Shown: piece by piece, positions 50,002-59,062 of the stretch
How positions within the stretch are numbered: the stretch's first letter is position 1
Layout of the letters: each line of letters begins with the position of its first letter
Source of the DNA: CAZPQK01 sp964588695
Lineage (GTDB): Bacteria; Krumholzibacteriota; Krumholzibacteriia; WVZY01; JAKEHA01
Direction of reading: 5' to 3'
Assembly: GCA_964588695.1 (NCBI GenBank)
Contig: CAZPQK010000002.1
Span: forward strand, 62,001-126,000
DNA length: 64,000 bases
Program-made: the position numbers and the translations under genes
The notes under the pieces: generated by a model
Database searches by the model: none
The model's input: the letters and a program-made list of their open reading frames with translations, nothing else
Told to the model about the DNA's origin: nothing

Positions 50002-52173
50002 TTAGTGATGAACGACAATCTTGCGGGTGGCGGCAAACTCACTCCCGGTGGCGCGCACAAAGTAAATACCGCTCGCGAGCCGCCCGGCATCGACGGAAAC
50101 AAGCCGCGTCTCGCCAGCTAGCAGGTTCCCCGAAAACAACTCCGCAACCCGCCGCCCGCGGACATCGAAGAGATCGACCACAACCTCTTGGGAGGCGTTT
50201 GCGGAAAGTGACATCGTGGAACGGCCAGCCACAGGGTTAGGGTAGGCGGCGCCAAGCGCGTTTAGCACCGGCGAACGCGATGGAATCGCAATTGGAAACT
50301 CGTGGCTGGTCGCGATTACGTTTCCAACTGCATCGAGGGCCGAAACTCTTAAAGTCGACATGCCGTCGAAACTGGCACTGCCTTCCCAAGAACGGGCTGT
50401 GGGTTTCAGGCGACACGGCGTTACCGAAACCGCCCCCAGCCGGACCCACCCCGACGGGGCCATACGCTCGACCCGATACTCCGCGATCCCAACTTCGAAC
50501 TCCCCAACCCAGTCAACCGCTACGCGACCGCCCTGCACCCTGCTTACCACTTCGGTGATACGAGCGGCCGTGGTCGAGCCGTCTTCGACGAGCGTTATAC
50601 GCTGGTTGCTGGCGACATCATGAAGCACTTGCGCCAGACCCGACGGCCACAGCACGATAAGCTCTACTACGGTCCCGAACCGACACGTCCCAAAGTACGC
50701 CGCAACGTCGTCGCCACCGCCCAGACTGGAACCGCTTCGAACCTCGCGATACTGATAGGCGCCGTCCTTAGTGCGGATACGCACCCAGGCACCGATACCG
50801 TCGCGGTTGCTGGCAACCCCTTCCAGGTCGACCACCAGGTAGTGATTTCCATTGGCGTTGTCATTGCGATACAGGCGGCATGGCTCTTCGTAGTTAACCA
50901 CGTAGATATCCAGGTCGCCATCACCGTCGTAGTCGCCGATAACACTAGTGCGGCTACGGTCAACATCGGCAGCACCGCACGAAAACGTTACATCCTTGAA
51001 CGTCCCATCGCCGACGTTGTGCATCAGCACGTTCTGTTGCGGATTGATGCTTGCCACCTGACGCATTGCGCCCGAAGCGACATACAAATCCAGCCAGCCG
51101 TCGTTGTCGTAGTCCAGAAAGTTCGCTCCCCACGAAAAGCGTTCGTATCGCGTGCCGGGAATCGTTCCAATCTTCAGGCCCGCAGTAAAAGTTACAAAAT
51201 CAAAACCGACGGTACCGTTACGCAACAACACCGGAGGACCGATGTTGGTGTAGAAGTAATCCAACAAGCCATCGCGATTGTAATCCCCCACTGCCAGGCC
51301 CATTCCGGCAGCGCAGTGGCCGGCACCAAGTTCTGTGCTAACCTCGCTAAACAACCAGCCGCCGAGTCGATCGTCGCCATCGTTGCGAAACAACTTAGTG
51401 GATGTCGGGTCGAGCGGACAGTCGTTTACCAAAAACAAATCGCTATCGCCGTCGGCGTCGTAGTCGCTCCAGGCGCCGATGAATCCGTAACCGGAAATGT
51501 CATTGGTCGGCAACAGGTGGGTGACGTCAGAAAACGTTCCGTCGCCGTTGCTCCGCAACAGTCGGTCGCGTTCGGCACCGGCAACGAGTTCGATATGCGC
51601 ATGGTTGGTCACGTATAAATCCAACCAACCATTGTTGTCGAAGTCTCCCCAAGACGCGGTCGTGCCGCGACTGCCGTCGGTCGTAATGCCGGTCAACTCA
51701 GTCACGTCGACAAAGTGCCCACCAACATTGCGCAGGAGTACATCCTCGCGCGAGTTCGCCAGGTACACGTCCGGCCAGCCGTCGTTGTCGTAATCGCCGA
51801 CCGCAACGCCAGCTCCATCGTGCGATGCATCCGCCGCGCCGCGCGGCCCGGCGACATCGGTAAACGTGCCGTCACCGTTGTTCTGGAACAGAGCGTTGGC
51901 TCCAATCCGGCGCGTCACGTACAGGTCGAGATCGCCATCCTGGTCGAAGTCAAACCAGGCGGCTCCAGTCCCCTGAAACTTGTCGGCGATGCCGAAGCCG
52001 GTGTGAAGAAACGCAGTTCCGGACCCTGCAGTCACGTCGGAGTAAGCGGTTTTCGTGGGTCGATTTGGGTAGTCTTGTCCTATCGCGCTCGTACCTATAC
52101 ATACGAACACCATTAGGGCGGAGGGGAATAATAACCGAGCCGCCCAAACACGCGGTGCAACCCATCGTTGCAT
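50002..52173 (-). CDS. secreted FG-GAP/UnbV protein with C-terminal sorting-like domain
   Basis: 723 residues, a paralog in architecture of 36613-38658. A signal peptide (about 1-32, ending SAIGQD) is followed by FG-GAP repeats with DFDQDGDLDLY, NNGDGTFTDV and GDYDNDGWPDVY, an ASPIC/UnbV domain (VELIVLWPSGLAQVLHDVAS), an Ig-like segment, and a C-terminal domain with LNALGAAYPNPVAGRSTMSL and LASGIYFVRATGSEF, the general form of a type IX-like sorting or anchoring domain. Its promoter overlaps a Pho-box-like repeat. Confidence 0.9.
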   Translation of the reverse strand: MQRWVAPRVWAARLLFPSALMVFVCIGTSAIGQDYPNRPTKTAYSDVTAGSGTAFLHTGFGIADKFQGTGAAWFDFDQDGDLDLYVTRRIGANALFQNNGDGTFTDVAGPRGAADASHDGAGVAVGDYDNDGWPDVYLANSREDVLLRNVGGHFVDVTELTGITTDGSRGTTASWGDFDNNGWLDLYVTNHAHIELVAGAERDRLLRSNGDGTFSDVTHLLPTNDISGYGFIGAWSDYDADGDSDLFLVNDCPLDPTSTKLFRNDGDDRLGGWLFSEVSTELGAGHCAAGMGLAVGDYNRDGLLDYFYTNIGPPVLLRNGTVGFDFVTFTAGLKIGTIPGTRYERFSWGANFLDYDNDGWLDLYVASGAMRQVASINPQQNVLMHNVGDGTFKDVTFSCGAADVDRSRTSVIGDYDGDGDLDIYVVNYEEPCRLYRNDNANGNHYLVVDLEGVASNRDGIGAWVRIRTKDGAYQYREVRSGSSLGGGDDVAAYFGTCRFGTVVELIVLWPSGLAQVLHDVASNQRITLVEDGSTTAARITEVVSRVQGGRVAVDWVGEFEVGIAEYRVERMAPSGWVRLGAVSVTPCRLKPTARSWEGSASFDGMSTLRVSALDAVGNVIATSHEFPIAIPSRSPVLNALGAAYPNPVAGRSTMSLSANASQEVVVDLFDVRGRRVAELFSGNLLAGETRLVSVDAGRLASGIYFVRATGSEFAATRKIVVHH

Positions 52174-52229
52174 GATCTACCGATCTGCCGGTCGGGCACA
52201 AAGGGATCGACGAGCAATTGAGCATGTTA

Positions 52230-52258
52230 AGTATACACCAGGTTTGGCGGGGTGTTAA
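52230..52258 (-). promoter_or_regulatory. promoter of the second FG-GAP gene
   Basis: TTAACA, 17-bp spacer, TATACT on the minus strand (five of six in each), 56 bases before the ATG at 52173. Confidence 0.65.
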
Positions 52259-52280
52259 CGTCACGTTAACATGTTGTTAA
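52253..52280 (-). promoter_or_regulatory. triple 11-bp direct repeat (Pho-box-like) overlapping the -35
   Basis: On the minus strand TTAACA-N5-TTAACG-N5-TTAACA, exact 11-bp period, the last copy being the -35 hexamer itself. The plus strand within it also holds a 17-bp perfect palindrome, 8+1+8 (52254-52270). The arrangement is that of PhoP/PhoB-type response-regulator sites. Confidence 0.5.
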
Positions 52281-52284
52281 AGCG

Positions 52285-53289
52285 TTATTTACGATCCGGG
52301 TGATCTGCGTGGTAGTTGAACTCGTCAGAAATCGCGCCGACGAATCGCTCCAGAATATCCTCCATCGTCGTCATCCCCACCATCGCTCCGTCGTTGTCCA
52401 CGACCATCGCCATGTGGCGACCCTTCTCGCGCATCTCAAAAAGTACATCGACGATCGGCGTAGACATCGAGATCGTATACGGGCGCGGAAGCTGCTCGCG
52501 TAGTGACTCTGGGTCGCGCATGCGCATCAGATCGTGAACCGATAAAACCCCAACAATGTTGGATCGGTCGCCCGTAAAAACCGGCATCCGTGAGTATCCG
52601 GTTTGAATAAACGTCGTGGTGTAGCGGTCCACCGATTCGTCGAAAGAAATCATCGCCACATCGTCGAGGGATTTCATCACGTCGCGTGCAGTAAGTTGCT
52701 TAAGTCCAACTGCTCGTTCCAGCAAGCGAATGGTTTCGTCGGCAATCAGTCCGGCTTCGTGGCTGTCGTCGATATGAAACAGCAACTCTTCGCCCTTAAC
52801 TCCGTAGCTACTACCTGGACTGGAAGGCATGCGTCGTGTTAATGCGGATGAAACCGAACTAAAGAACAAAATCACCGGATGCAGGATTCGCGAAAGCCAG
52901 CGAATTGGAACGATTGCAGCGATGGCGGCACGGTTGGAGTAATAAAGAAACACTCCCTTGGGAATGATCTCATTAAAGACCAGAAACAGCGGAACCAGGG
53001 CAATGGTCGCGACCGCAGCACCCTGTTCACCGTAGTGCCGTGTGGCTAGCGCTGTAACCGTTGAAGAACACGCGGTAACCGCAAGGTTGGTTCCCACCAG
53101 GACAGCGCTTAGCATGTACTTGGAATCTTCGACGAAGTCCAACACCATTTGCGCGCGCTTGTTGCCGTCGCGCGACATTCCGCGTAGTCGGATTCGGTTG
53201 GCGGCAATTAACGCGGTTTCCGTGCCGGAATAAAACGCACCGAATGCAAATGCGACGGCCGCTATCATCCACAGAGTAACGTCACTCAT
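52285..53289 (-). CDS. CNNM/CorC-type transporter-associated protein (hemolysin family)
   Basis: About 334 residues: an N-terminal DUF21/CNNM membrane domain with three or four helices (VAFAFGAFYSGTETALIAAN), then a CBS pair (about 195-325) with 'GYSRMPVFTGDRSNIVGVL'. The CorC transporter-associated domain seen in its neighbour is absent. Family members take part in magnesium or cobalt homeostasis. The start ATG at 53289 lies in an eight-base overlap with the stop of the upstream paralog (ATGAGTGA). Confidence 0.88.
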   Translation of the reverse strand: MSDVTLWMIAAVAFAFGAFYSGTETALIAANRIRLRGMSRDGNKRAQMVLDFVEDSKYMLSAVLVGTNLAVTACSSTVTALATRHYGEQGAAVATIALVPLFLVFNEIIPKGVFLYYSNRAAIAAIVPIRWLSRILHPVILFFSSVSSALTRRMPSSPGSSYGVKGEELLFHIDDSHEAGLIADETIRLLERAVGLKQLTARDVMKSLDDVAMISFDESVDRYTTTFIQTGYSRMPVFTGDRSNIVGVLSVHDLMRMRDPESLREQLPRPYTISMSTPIVDVLFEMREKGRHMAMVVDNDGAMVGMTTMEDILERFVGAISDEFNYHADHPDRK

Positions 53290-54529
53290 CGGGCACTCGC
53301 TCCACGCGGATCTTACGAATACGGTTGGGCTGCGCCGACACAATCAAAAATTCCAACCCGTCGATGATGAATACTTCTCCCTCGCGCGGAATCCTCCCGA
53401 TTTCGTCGATCACATATCCCGCAAGCGTCTCGGAGCGCTCCGACTTAAGTGCCGTGTCCATGACGTCGTTAAACTCGTCGAGCTCCATGGTTCCCAGAGC
53501 AACCACCTGGTCCTTATGAACGACCTGATGATCGGACGTTTTCGCATCGCGCGCGTCACGAATTTCGCCGACAAGTTCTTCAAGAATGTCTTCCAGCGTG
53601 ACAATTCCGCTGAACGATCCGTACTCGTCGATAACACAAGCAGCGTGTTGCTTGCGCCGCTGCAGTGAGTTGTACACTTCGCCGATGGGGCTCGATTCGG
53701 GAACGTGAAGTGGCTCGCGCAAACGATCTACCCAATCGGTAATCGGCGCCGCCGCTGTTTCCAGCAAGTCTTTAATGTGCAAAATACCGACGACATGGTC
53801 GGGCGAGTCGCGATAGATGGGCAGCCGCGAGAACCCGCTTTCCAGGAACTTATTCAGCACGTCGCGCCGCGAGGCCGAACTGGGCATCGCGATGACGTGA
53901 ATGCTGGGCGTCATGATTTCACGGACTTTGATACGCCGAAACTCAAGCACATTGGCGAATACCTCCGCCTCGAACATGCCGACGTCACCTTCGCGCCCAC
54001 CCAGGCGAATAGCGCCAATGAGTTCGTCGGTGGTAAACGATCGTGTTGAATGGCCGAGCCGTTTTTGAAACAGCGCGATAAACGCTTCGGCCACCCATGC
54101 CAATGGACGCCGGACTGGAATCACAATCGCGTGAAAAACGCTGAGCGGAAATATCGTGAACGATGCCAGTCGCTCGTTCCAATGCAATGCCAGCACCTTG
54201 GGAACGATTTCGCCGACAACTAACAGCACGATCGTCATAAACAAGAAGGCGATAAGAACGCCGCGTTCCCCAAACCATTGCAAGCAAAGCGCCGTGACGA
54301 CTGTTGTTGCGGAGATGTTGACGATGAGGTTGCCCAAAAGAATAGTCACCAGTAACTGGCGAGGGCGTTCGAGTTGGCTGGATATCATTTTGCCCGCACG
54401 GGATCGCTCGCGCAGGGCACGAACTCGCGTACGGCTAAGCGAGAAAAGTGCGGCTTCGGAACCGGAGAAAAACGCGGAGAGCGTTAAGAGCGCTGCAAGA
54501 GCGAGCGCATAGAGCAATGGTGAGTCCAC
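53282..54529 (-). CDS. CNNM/CorC family protein (hemolysin family)
   Basis: 415 residues: CNNM membrane domain (AALLTLSAFFSGSEAALFSL...), a CBS pair (about 200-320; 'SGFSRLPIYRDSPDHVVGIL') and a C-terminal CorC/HlyC-associated domain (about 335-413) with TLAGYVIDEIGRIPREGEVF. Probably functions with the next gene as a pair in metal-ion efflux. It lies 10 bases downstream of ybgF. Confidence 0.92.
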   Translation of the reverse strand: MDSPLLYALALAALLTLSAFFSGSEAALFSLSRTRVRALRERSRAGKMISSQLERPRQLLVTILLGNLIVNISATTVVTALCLQWFGERGVLIAFLFMTIVLLVVGEIVPKVLALHWNERLASFTIFPLSVFHAIVIPVRRPLAWVAEAFIALFQKRLGHSTRSFTTDELIGAIRLGGREGDVGMFEAEVFANVLEFRRIKVREIMTPSIHVIAMPSSASRRDVLNKFLESGFSRLPIYRDSPDHVVGILHIKDLLETAAAPITDWVDRLREPLHVPESSPIGEVYNSLQRRKQHAACVIDEYGSFSGIVTLEDILEELVGEIRDARDAKTSDHQVVHKDQVVALGTMELDEFNDVMDTALKSERSETLAGYVIDEIGRIPREGEVFIIDGLEFLIVSAQPNRIRKIRVERVPDE

Positions 54530-54538
54530 CGGGGACGC

Positions 54539-55312
54539 TTACCCTCCCATCTCTTCGAGCGCCGCGCGCGCTAACTGGGCTTGCTCGCTGGTAGGGTGTT
54601 TGGCGATGAGATCGCGATACATGCGTAACGCCAGACTATTTTCTCCCAACTCGCGGTAACACTCGCCCGCCTTCAGGTAGGCTGAGGGAACCAGACGCGA
54701 ATCAGGATACTCGCGCGCGACGTAGCGGAATTCGCCAACGGATTCTAAAAACCGATCTTCGGCGTAGTATGATTCGCCAAGGTAGTAGTGCACTTCATCC
54801 AAACGGGTGCCGTTGGGAAAGCGCGCCAGGTAACTTGTAAACCCTTCGACCGCCAGACGGTAATTACCGCGCTGCAGGTCCATGTAAGCGGCATCGAACA
54901 CCTGGTCGGAGGACTCGTCGGGGATGACGGCGCCGGACGTGGTCGAATCGGCGGCGGTGGTGTCGGTTAGCGCACGCTGCCGTTGCTCCATGCGTTCGCG
55001 ACGCAACCGGTTAAACAACTGCTGGGTCTGGTCGTTCATTTGGCTGGTAAGAATCTGAATCGACTCGTCCAGCGACTCCAAAGTGAAAGCCATCTCCGCT
55101 TCGGCACGCACGCGGGCTTCGCGTTCGGCAGCCACCTCCGCGCGTAGCGCGGCCACTTCCCGAAGCAACTCCGCCTGACTCACAACCAGACTGTCGGTGT
55201 GCTGACGCGCGATATCGCTGTTGATCGGGCCCTTGACTAACTTTGCCCCATAACACCCCGAACCCAGCATCGCAACGGCAACGACGGTGATTATGATTTT
55301 GAAATCACGCAT
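54539..55312 (-). CDS. ybgF: Tol-Pal system protein YbgF/CpoB-like lipoprotein
   Basis: 257 residues from the ATG at 55312, preceded by GGAGGGG. A lipoprotein signal with MLGSGC replaces the usual cleaved signal. A coiled coil (about 35-110, RAEVAAEREARVRAEAEM) is followed by a TPR domain with FDAAYMDLQRGNYRLAVEGF, YLARFPNGTRLDEVHYYLGE and 'DSRLVPSAYLKAGECYRELG', as in CpoB. In E. coli CpoB coordinates peptidoglycan synthesis with outer-membrane constriction. Confidence 0.92.
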   Translation of the reverse strand: MRDFKIIITVVAVAMLGSGCYGAKLVKGPINSDIARQHTDSLVVSQAELLREVAALRAEVAAEREARVRAEAEMAFTLESLDESIQILTSQMNDQTQQLFNRLRRERMEQRQRALTDTTAADSTTSGAVIPDESSDQVFDAAYMDLQRGNYRLAVEGFTSYLARFPNGTRLDEVHYYLGESYYAEDRFLESVGEFRYVAREYPDSRLVPSAYLKAGECYRELGENSLALRMYRDLIAKHPTSEQAQLARAALEEMGG

Positions 55313-55352
55313 GTTCCCAACCCCTCCTCTTAGCGTCAGGGGACGCAAGTAC

Positions 55353-55387
55353 AGAAACGGGTCGCGGACACAATGGCCCGCGACCCG
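55353..55387 (-). terminator. hairpin terminator between pal and ybgF
   Basis: GGGTCGCGG / CCGCGACCC stem with a 9-12 base loop, followed by GTTTCTG on the minus strand. It could lower ybgF expression relative to pal. Confidence 0.6.
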
Positions 55388-55405
55388 CAACAAGTTTACC
55401 AGTGA

Positions 55406-55927
55406 CTACTTAACAACCATGTGGGCACGACGATTCTTTGCCCACGCGGATTCGTTGCTACCCATTGCAAACGGCTTTTCTTTGCCGTAGCTGATTACCG
55501 TAATGCGATTACCGCTAACCCCCAGACGCACCAGGTAATCTTTCGCAGCTTGCGCGCGCTTTTCACCGAGTGCCAGGTTGTAAGACTTGGTTCCGCGCTC
55601 ATCGCAGTGACCTTCAATTACCACGCGCGAATCGGGAAACTGCTTGAGTGCATCGGCATTGCCTTGCAACGTCGAACGTCCCTCGGTCGTCAACGAGTAG
55701 CTGTCGAAAGCAAAGAACACGTCGGTGAGTTCCGCCTTCATCGGCTTCGTGTCGACCGGAGTATCGTTGGTCGGATTTTCGATAACCGGGTCGGGGTCGG
55801 TGTTCGTTACCGGCGGCACATCCAGGTCCGTCGGATCTTCGTTTATGGCGTCACTGCCACCGCATCCGGTAACGGCAAACGCCATGACCAACACCATCAT
55901 CAATAAAATCAGTCGCTTCGCGAGCAT
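55406..55927 (-). CDS. pal: peptidoglycan-associated lipoprotein
   Basis: 173 residues from the ATG at 55927 (GGAGG eight bases upstream). Lipobox FAVTGC, a Pro/Asp/Thr-rich linker, and an OmpA-type peptidoglycan-binding domain with VFFAFDSYSLT, VVIEGHCDERGTKSYNLALG and KRAQAAKDYL. Outer-membrane anchor of the Tol-Pal complex. Confidence 0.96.
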   Translation of the reverse strand: MLAKRLILLMMVLVMAFAVTGCGGSDAINEDPTDLDVPPVTNTDPDPVIENPTNDTPVDTKPMKAELTDVFFAFDSYSLTTEGRSTLQGNADALKQFPDSRVVIEGHCDERGTKSYNLALGEKRAQAAKDYLVRLGVSGNRITVISYGKEKPFAMGSNESAWAKNRRAHMVVK

Positions 55928-55998
55928 CCGGCGAACCTCCAAAAAGTGGAACTGCGGGTGACCCTGTGTCACCCGGTTTGACTATAACCGTCGCATTC

Positions 55999-57246
55999 TT
56001 AGGGACTTGACCAATCCGGGTTTGCACCTTGCGCCAATATTCGCTTACCCCTCGTAACCGTGTCAACTACCGATATAACTTGGTCGCCGGCGCCTATCTC
56101 CGTGTAAACAATATGCCTACCGTTCGGCGCCCATCGCGGGTCTTCGTGACTCTTCCAGTCTGTGGTCAACAGACGACCATCTTCCCCTTCGGGGGTAATC
56201 ATCGCAATCTGGAACTTGCCGTCAATACGGCATACGAACGCAATCCGATCGCCGCGTGGCGACCACGCCGGGCTCGCGTTGTAGCCGCCGGAGTAGGTTA
56301 GCCGACGCACGTTGGCGCCATCACGTTCCATCAGGTACAGCTGCGGGCTCCCCGACCGGTCCGAGGTAAACACCACTTCGCGTCCGTTGGGCGACCAGGC
56401 TGGGCTGGTGTCAATGGCACGGTTGTGGGTGAGGCGACGCCCGATGTTCCCGCTTTTCTCCAACAAATAGATTTCTGAGTTGCCGTCTTTGCTGAGCGCC
56501 GCGACGAGTTTGCGCTGGCGATTGGACCAGTCGGCAACCGCGTTCTGCCCCTGGTACGCGGCGATCGCTTGCGACGACTTACCCGCCAGATAACGTATGT
56601 AAATGTCCGGTTTGCCGTCGCGATAAGTTGTGTAAATGACGGCGCGGTTGTTGTCCACCCACCGCGGATTCAACAATGGAACCGACTGCCGAACCAGCAC
56701 GCGCGGGTTGTATCCGTCGTAGTCGCAAACAACCAACTCCCACTGGTCACCGCGGCGACGCGTGAACACAATCTCGGTGCTGGCAACGCCGAGTTCGCCG
56801 GTCACCAGGCGAACAACTTCGTCGGCAAAGTGGTGCGCGATGCCGCGATCACTGTTCTGGGCAAGCTCGTATTTCTTACCGCCCAGAAAGTCTCCCGACG
56901 AAATGTCGCGGACCCACCCTTCGAAATACGACTTGCCGTCTTCACTAAACACCTTGCCGAACACTTCCACCGCGGTGGAGTTCTCGGGAAGCCCCGCCGG
57001 CTCCGGTTTCATGCGCTCGATGTCGAACCAGCCGGAGAACTCCAGGTCCGAGAACAACACCTGCTCGATCCGTTGGGCTTGCGAAACCAGAGCTGGCTCG
57101 CTATCGGTGGGTGTTAGAAACAACTGATACTTGACGACCTCCACCACTTCCAGCGGTTCAGGCCAAATCTCCTGCTGCGCGCGCAACGGCGAAGCGGCAA
57201 CCGCAATCCCCACCGCGATCAAGGCAAATAACCCCTCTCTCCTCAC
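55999..57246 (-). CDS. tolB: Tol-Pal system beta-propeller protein TolB
   Basis: 415 residues. Signal peptide (LFALIAVGIAVAASPLRAQ), the N-terminal TolB domain (VEVVKYQLFLTPT...FSDLEFSGWFDI), and a six-bladed propeller with repeats such as 'SPAWSPNGREVVFTSDRSGSPQLYLM'. Periplasmic; binds Pal. The start overlaps the stop of the tolA/tonB-like gene by four bases. Confidence 0.96.
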   Translation of the reverse strand: MRREGLFALIAVGIAVAASPLRAQQEIWPEPLEVVEVVKYQLFLTPTDSEPALVSQAQRIEQVLFSDLEFSGWFDIERMKPEPAGLPENSTAVEVFGKVFSEDGKSYFEGWVRDISSGDFLGGKKYELAQNSDRGIAHHFADEVVRLVTGELGVASTEIVFTRRRGDQWELVVCDYDGYNPRVLVRQSVPLLNPRWVDNNRAVIYTTYRDGKPDIYIRYLAGKSSQAIAAYQGQNAVADWSNRQRKLVAALSKDGNSEIYLLEKSGNIGRRLTHNRAIDTSPAWSPNGREVVFTSDRSGSPQLYLMERDGANVRRLTYSGGYNASPAWSPRGDRIAFVCRIDGKFQIAMITPEGEDGRLLTTDWKSHEDPRWAPNGRHIVYTEIGAGDQVISVVDTVTRGKRILAQGANPDWSSP

Positions 57247-57923
57247 CGCGCCTCCTTATGCGAAAAACTAAAGTGAACACCCAGGTACTCGTCGCGATAC
57301 TCGCGCGGGAGCGGTGGCATTACGCCAGCCGCCAGAACCGCGCGTTTCGCTGCCTGATCGAACGTGAACATTCCCGACTCGTCTTCAACCCCCACATCAG
57401 TCACCGAACCATCGCGATGAATGCGAAAGTACACGCGGCAAAACAGGTCGCCCTTCGGGCCGGGCGGCACGCGCCAATGGGCCGCGATCTTTTGCCGAAT
57501 ACGATTGACGTAGTAAGCGAACTCGAACTCGTCGGCGTCCAACGACATTTCGCCGGTCTCGGGTATCTCTTCTGCCGCTTGCTCCGGCTGGTCACTTGCC
57601 GGCGGGTCGGTGATCTCCGGCTTCGCGGGCGACACTGGTTTGGGCTTGGGTTTTTTCTCTATGGGCTTCGGCTTGGGTTTAGGGGGCGCCACCGGCGTCT
57701 CCTCTTCCACTTCCGGTTCGGGTTGTGGCTTAGGCTGCTCGGGCGGCGGAGTTTCCTCGGGCTTTGGCTTTTTGGCTACCGGCTGCGGCATTGGCGGCGC
57801 GATAAGATCGACATTATGGATCGCTATCGGCTTAGGATCGAAGTCGCTAAACGACACGCGCCCTAAGCACACGGCTATGACAGCCGCATGCAGACCAACC
57901 GATATGGCGAGGGAGGATTTCAC
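57243..57923 (-). CDS. TolA/TonB-like energy transducer
   Basis: 226 residues. An N-terminal membrane helix (SSLAISVGLHAAVIAVCLG), a Pro/Lys/Glu-rich spacer (about 43-115; runs such as PKPKPIEKKPKPKP), and a TonB C-terminal domain (about 137-222; VYFRIHRDGSVTDVGVEDES). Its place between tolR and tolB shows it is the TolA of this system. The spacer is short and proline-rich like TonB rather than the long helix of enterobacterial TolA. Confidence 0.9.
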   Translation of the reverse strand: MKSSLAISVGLHAAVIAVCLGRVSFSDFDPKPIAIHNVDLIAPPMPQPVAKKPKPEETPPPEQPKPQPEPEVEEETPVAPPKPKPKPIEKKPKPKPVSPAKPEITDPPASDQPEQAAEEIPETGEMSLDADEFEFAYYVNRIRQKIAAHWRVPPGPKGDLFCRVYFRIHRDGSVTDVGVEDESGMFTFDQAAKRAVLAAGVMPPLPREYRDEYLGVHFSFSHKEAR

Positions 57924-57927
57924 GGTG

Positions 57928-58326
57928 TTACGAGCGAGGTTTAAGGTCGGTGACCATTCCCACCTGGTCGATCCCAGCGGCCTTTACTTCGCCGATGACT
58001 TCCATAACAATTCCGTAGGAGACGTTTTCATCGGCCCGAACCAGGACGCGATCTTCCCCCGACACCGCCAGCGTCTTCAGCGCGGCTTCCAGCTTGCCCG
58101 CTTCCACTTTGTCGCCGTTAATAAATACCGTGCCGTCTTGCTGAACGCTTACCACGGTGTCTTCGCTGGGCTTGAGCGCTGGCGCCTTGGTCTTGGGCAG
58201 CTTGATGTTTACGCCAGCCTGTATGAGTGGTGCGGTTAACATGAACACAATTAACAACACCATGGTCACATCCACCAGGGATGTGACGTTAATTTCGGAC
58301 ATCGTTGTGTATTTGGAGCGTCGCAC
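57928..58326 (-). CDS. tolR: TolR/ExbD-type biopolymer transport protein
   Basis: 132 residues starting at the GTG at 58326, one base after the tolQ stop. Single membrane helix with the proton-pathway Asp in SEINVTSLVDVTMVLLIVFM, then a periplasmic domain ending VRADENVSYGIVMEVIGEVK. An upstream in-frame ATG at 58383 lies inside tolQ and is rejected. Confidence 0.94.
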   Translation of the reverse strand: MRRSKYTTMSEINVTSLVDVTMVLLIVFMLTAPLIQAGVNIKLPKTKAPALKPSEDTVVSVQQDGTVFINGDKVEAGKLEAALKTLAVSGEDRVLVRADENVSYGIVMEVIGEVKAAGIDQVGMVTDLKPRS

Positions 58327-58327
58327 G

Positions 58328-59062
58328 TTACACCCCGGCCGATGTCGGCGAAGGTGTGCGCCTGACTTCGTCGGTTGGAACAATTGCCGCCTCGACGACG
58401 CGCGAGATGAACAAGTCGATGTCGGTTTCGCGCCGCTGCAGTTGACGCACCAGAATGTTATAGCCCACGAGTGCAGGAATCGCCGTCGCCAGACCCATGA
58501 TCGTGGTCAGTAGCGCTTCGGCGATACCAGGGCCGACAACATCCAGACTAGCGCCGCCCTGTGCTCCCATACTCAAGAAGCTGCTCATGATTCCCCAAAC
58601 CGTACCCATTAATCCTAAGAACGGAGCGACACCCGATGTCGTTGACAAGAACACCAGGTTTTTTTCCATTTCAGCGACTTCGGTGGTGGCACGACGCTCT
58701 AACGCATCACGCAAACGGCCACGTTGCGCGACCGCTTGATCGGGCGCGATGCGAAGCGTTGCTCCGCTAGCCCCCGCTTCGTTCAGCCACCGGCGCGTCT
58801 CCGCCAAAAGTGCAGCCTCTACGGAAGGACGAAACGCTTTGGGGTTTTGCATGACCGTCCCCACCCCGTCAGCGGCGGCCTTCTTTTGCAGGGCATGACC
58901 CTTGCGTCCTAACTTACTAAATAGTCGCGAGCGGTCGACGATAATGGCCCAGCTCAAGAGCGACATTAGAAACAGCAGCAATAGAATAAATTTCGCGAAG
59001 GGCCCGGTGTCGAGCACCAGGCTGGGTAGCGAAGTGGCAGCAAAGAAGATGTGCAAGTGCAT
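58328..59062 (-). CDS. tolQ: TolQ/ExbB-type proton channel protein
   Basis: 244 residues with three membrane helices (about 20-40, 140-165, 175-205) and the MotA/TolQ/ExbB signature 'LGLMGTVWGIMSSF...GPGIAEALLTTIMGLATAIPAL'. Forms the force-generating channel with TolR. A good site (GGAAGGACC) precedes the ATG. First gene of the Tol-Pal operon. Confidence 0.95.
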   Translation of the reverse strand: MHLHIFFAATSLPSLVLDTGPFAKFILLLLFLMSLLSWAIIVDRSRLFSKLGRKGHALQKKAAADGVGTVMQNPKAFRPSVEAALLAETRRWLNEAGASGATLRIAPDQAVAQRGRLRDALERRATTEVAEMEKNLVFLSTTSGVAPFLGLMGTVWGIMSSFLSMGAQGGASLDVVGPGIAEALLTTIMGLATAIPALVGYNILVRQLQRRETDIDLFISRVVEAAIVPTDEVRRTPSPTSAGV

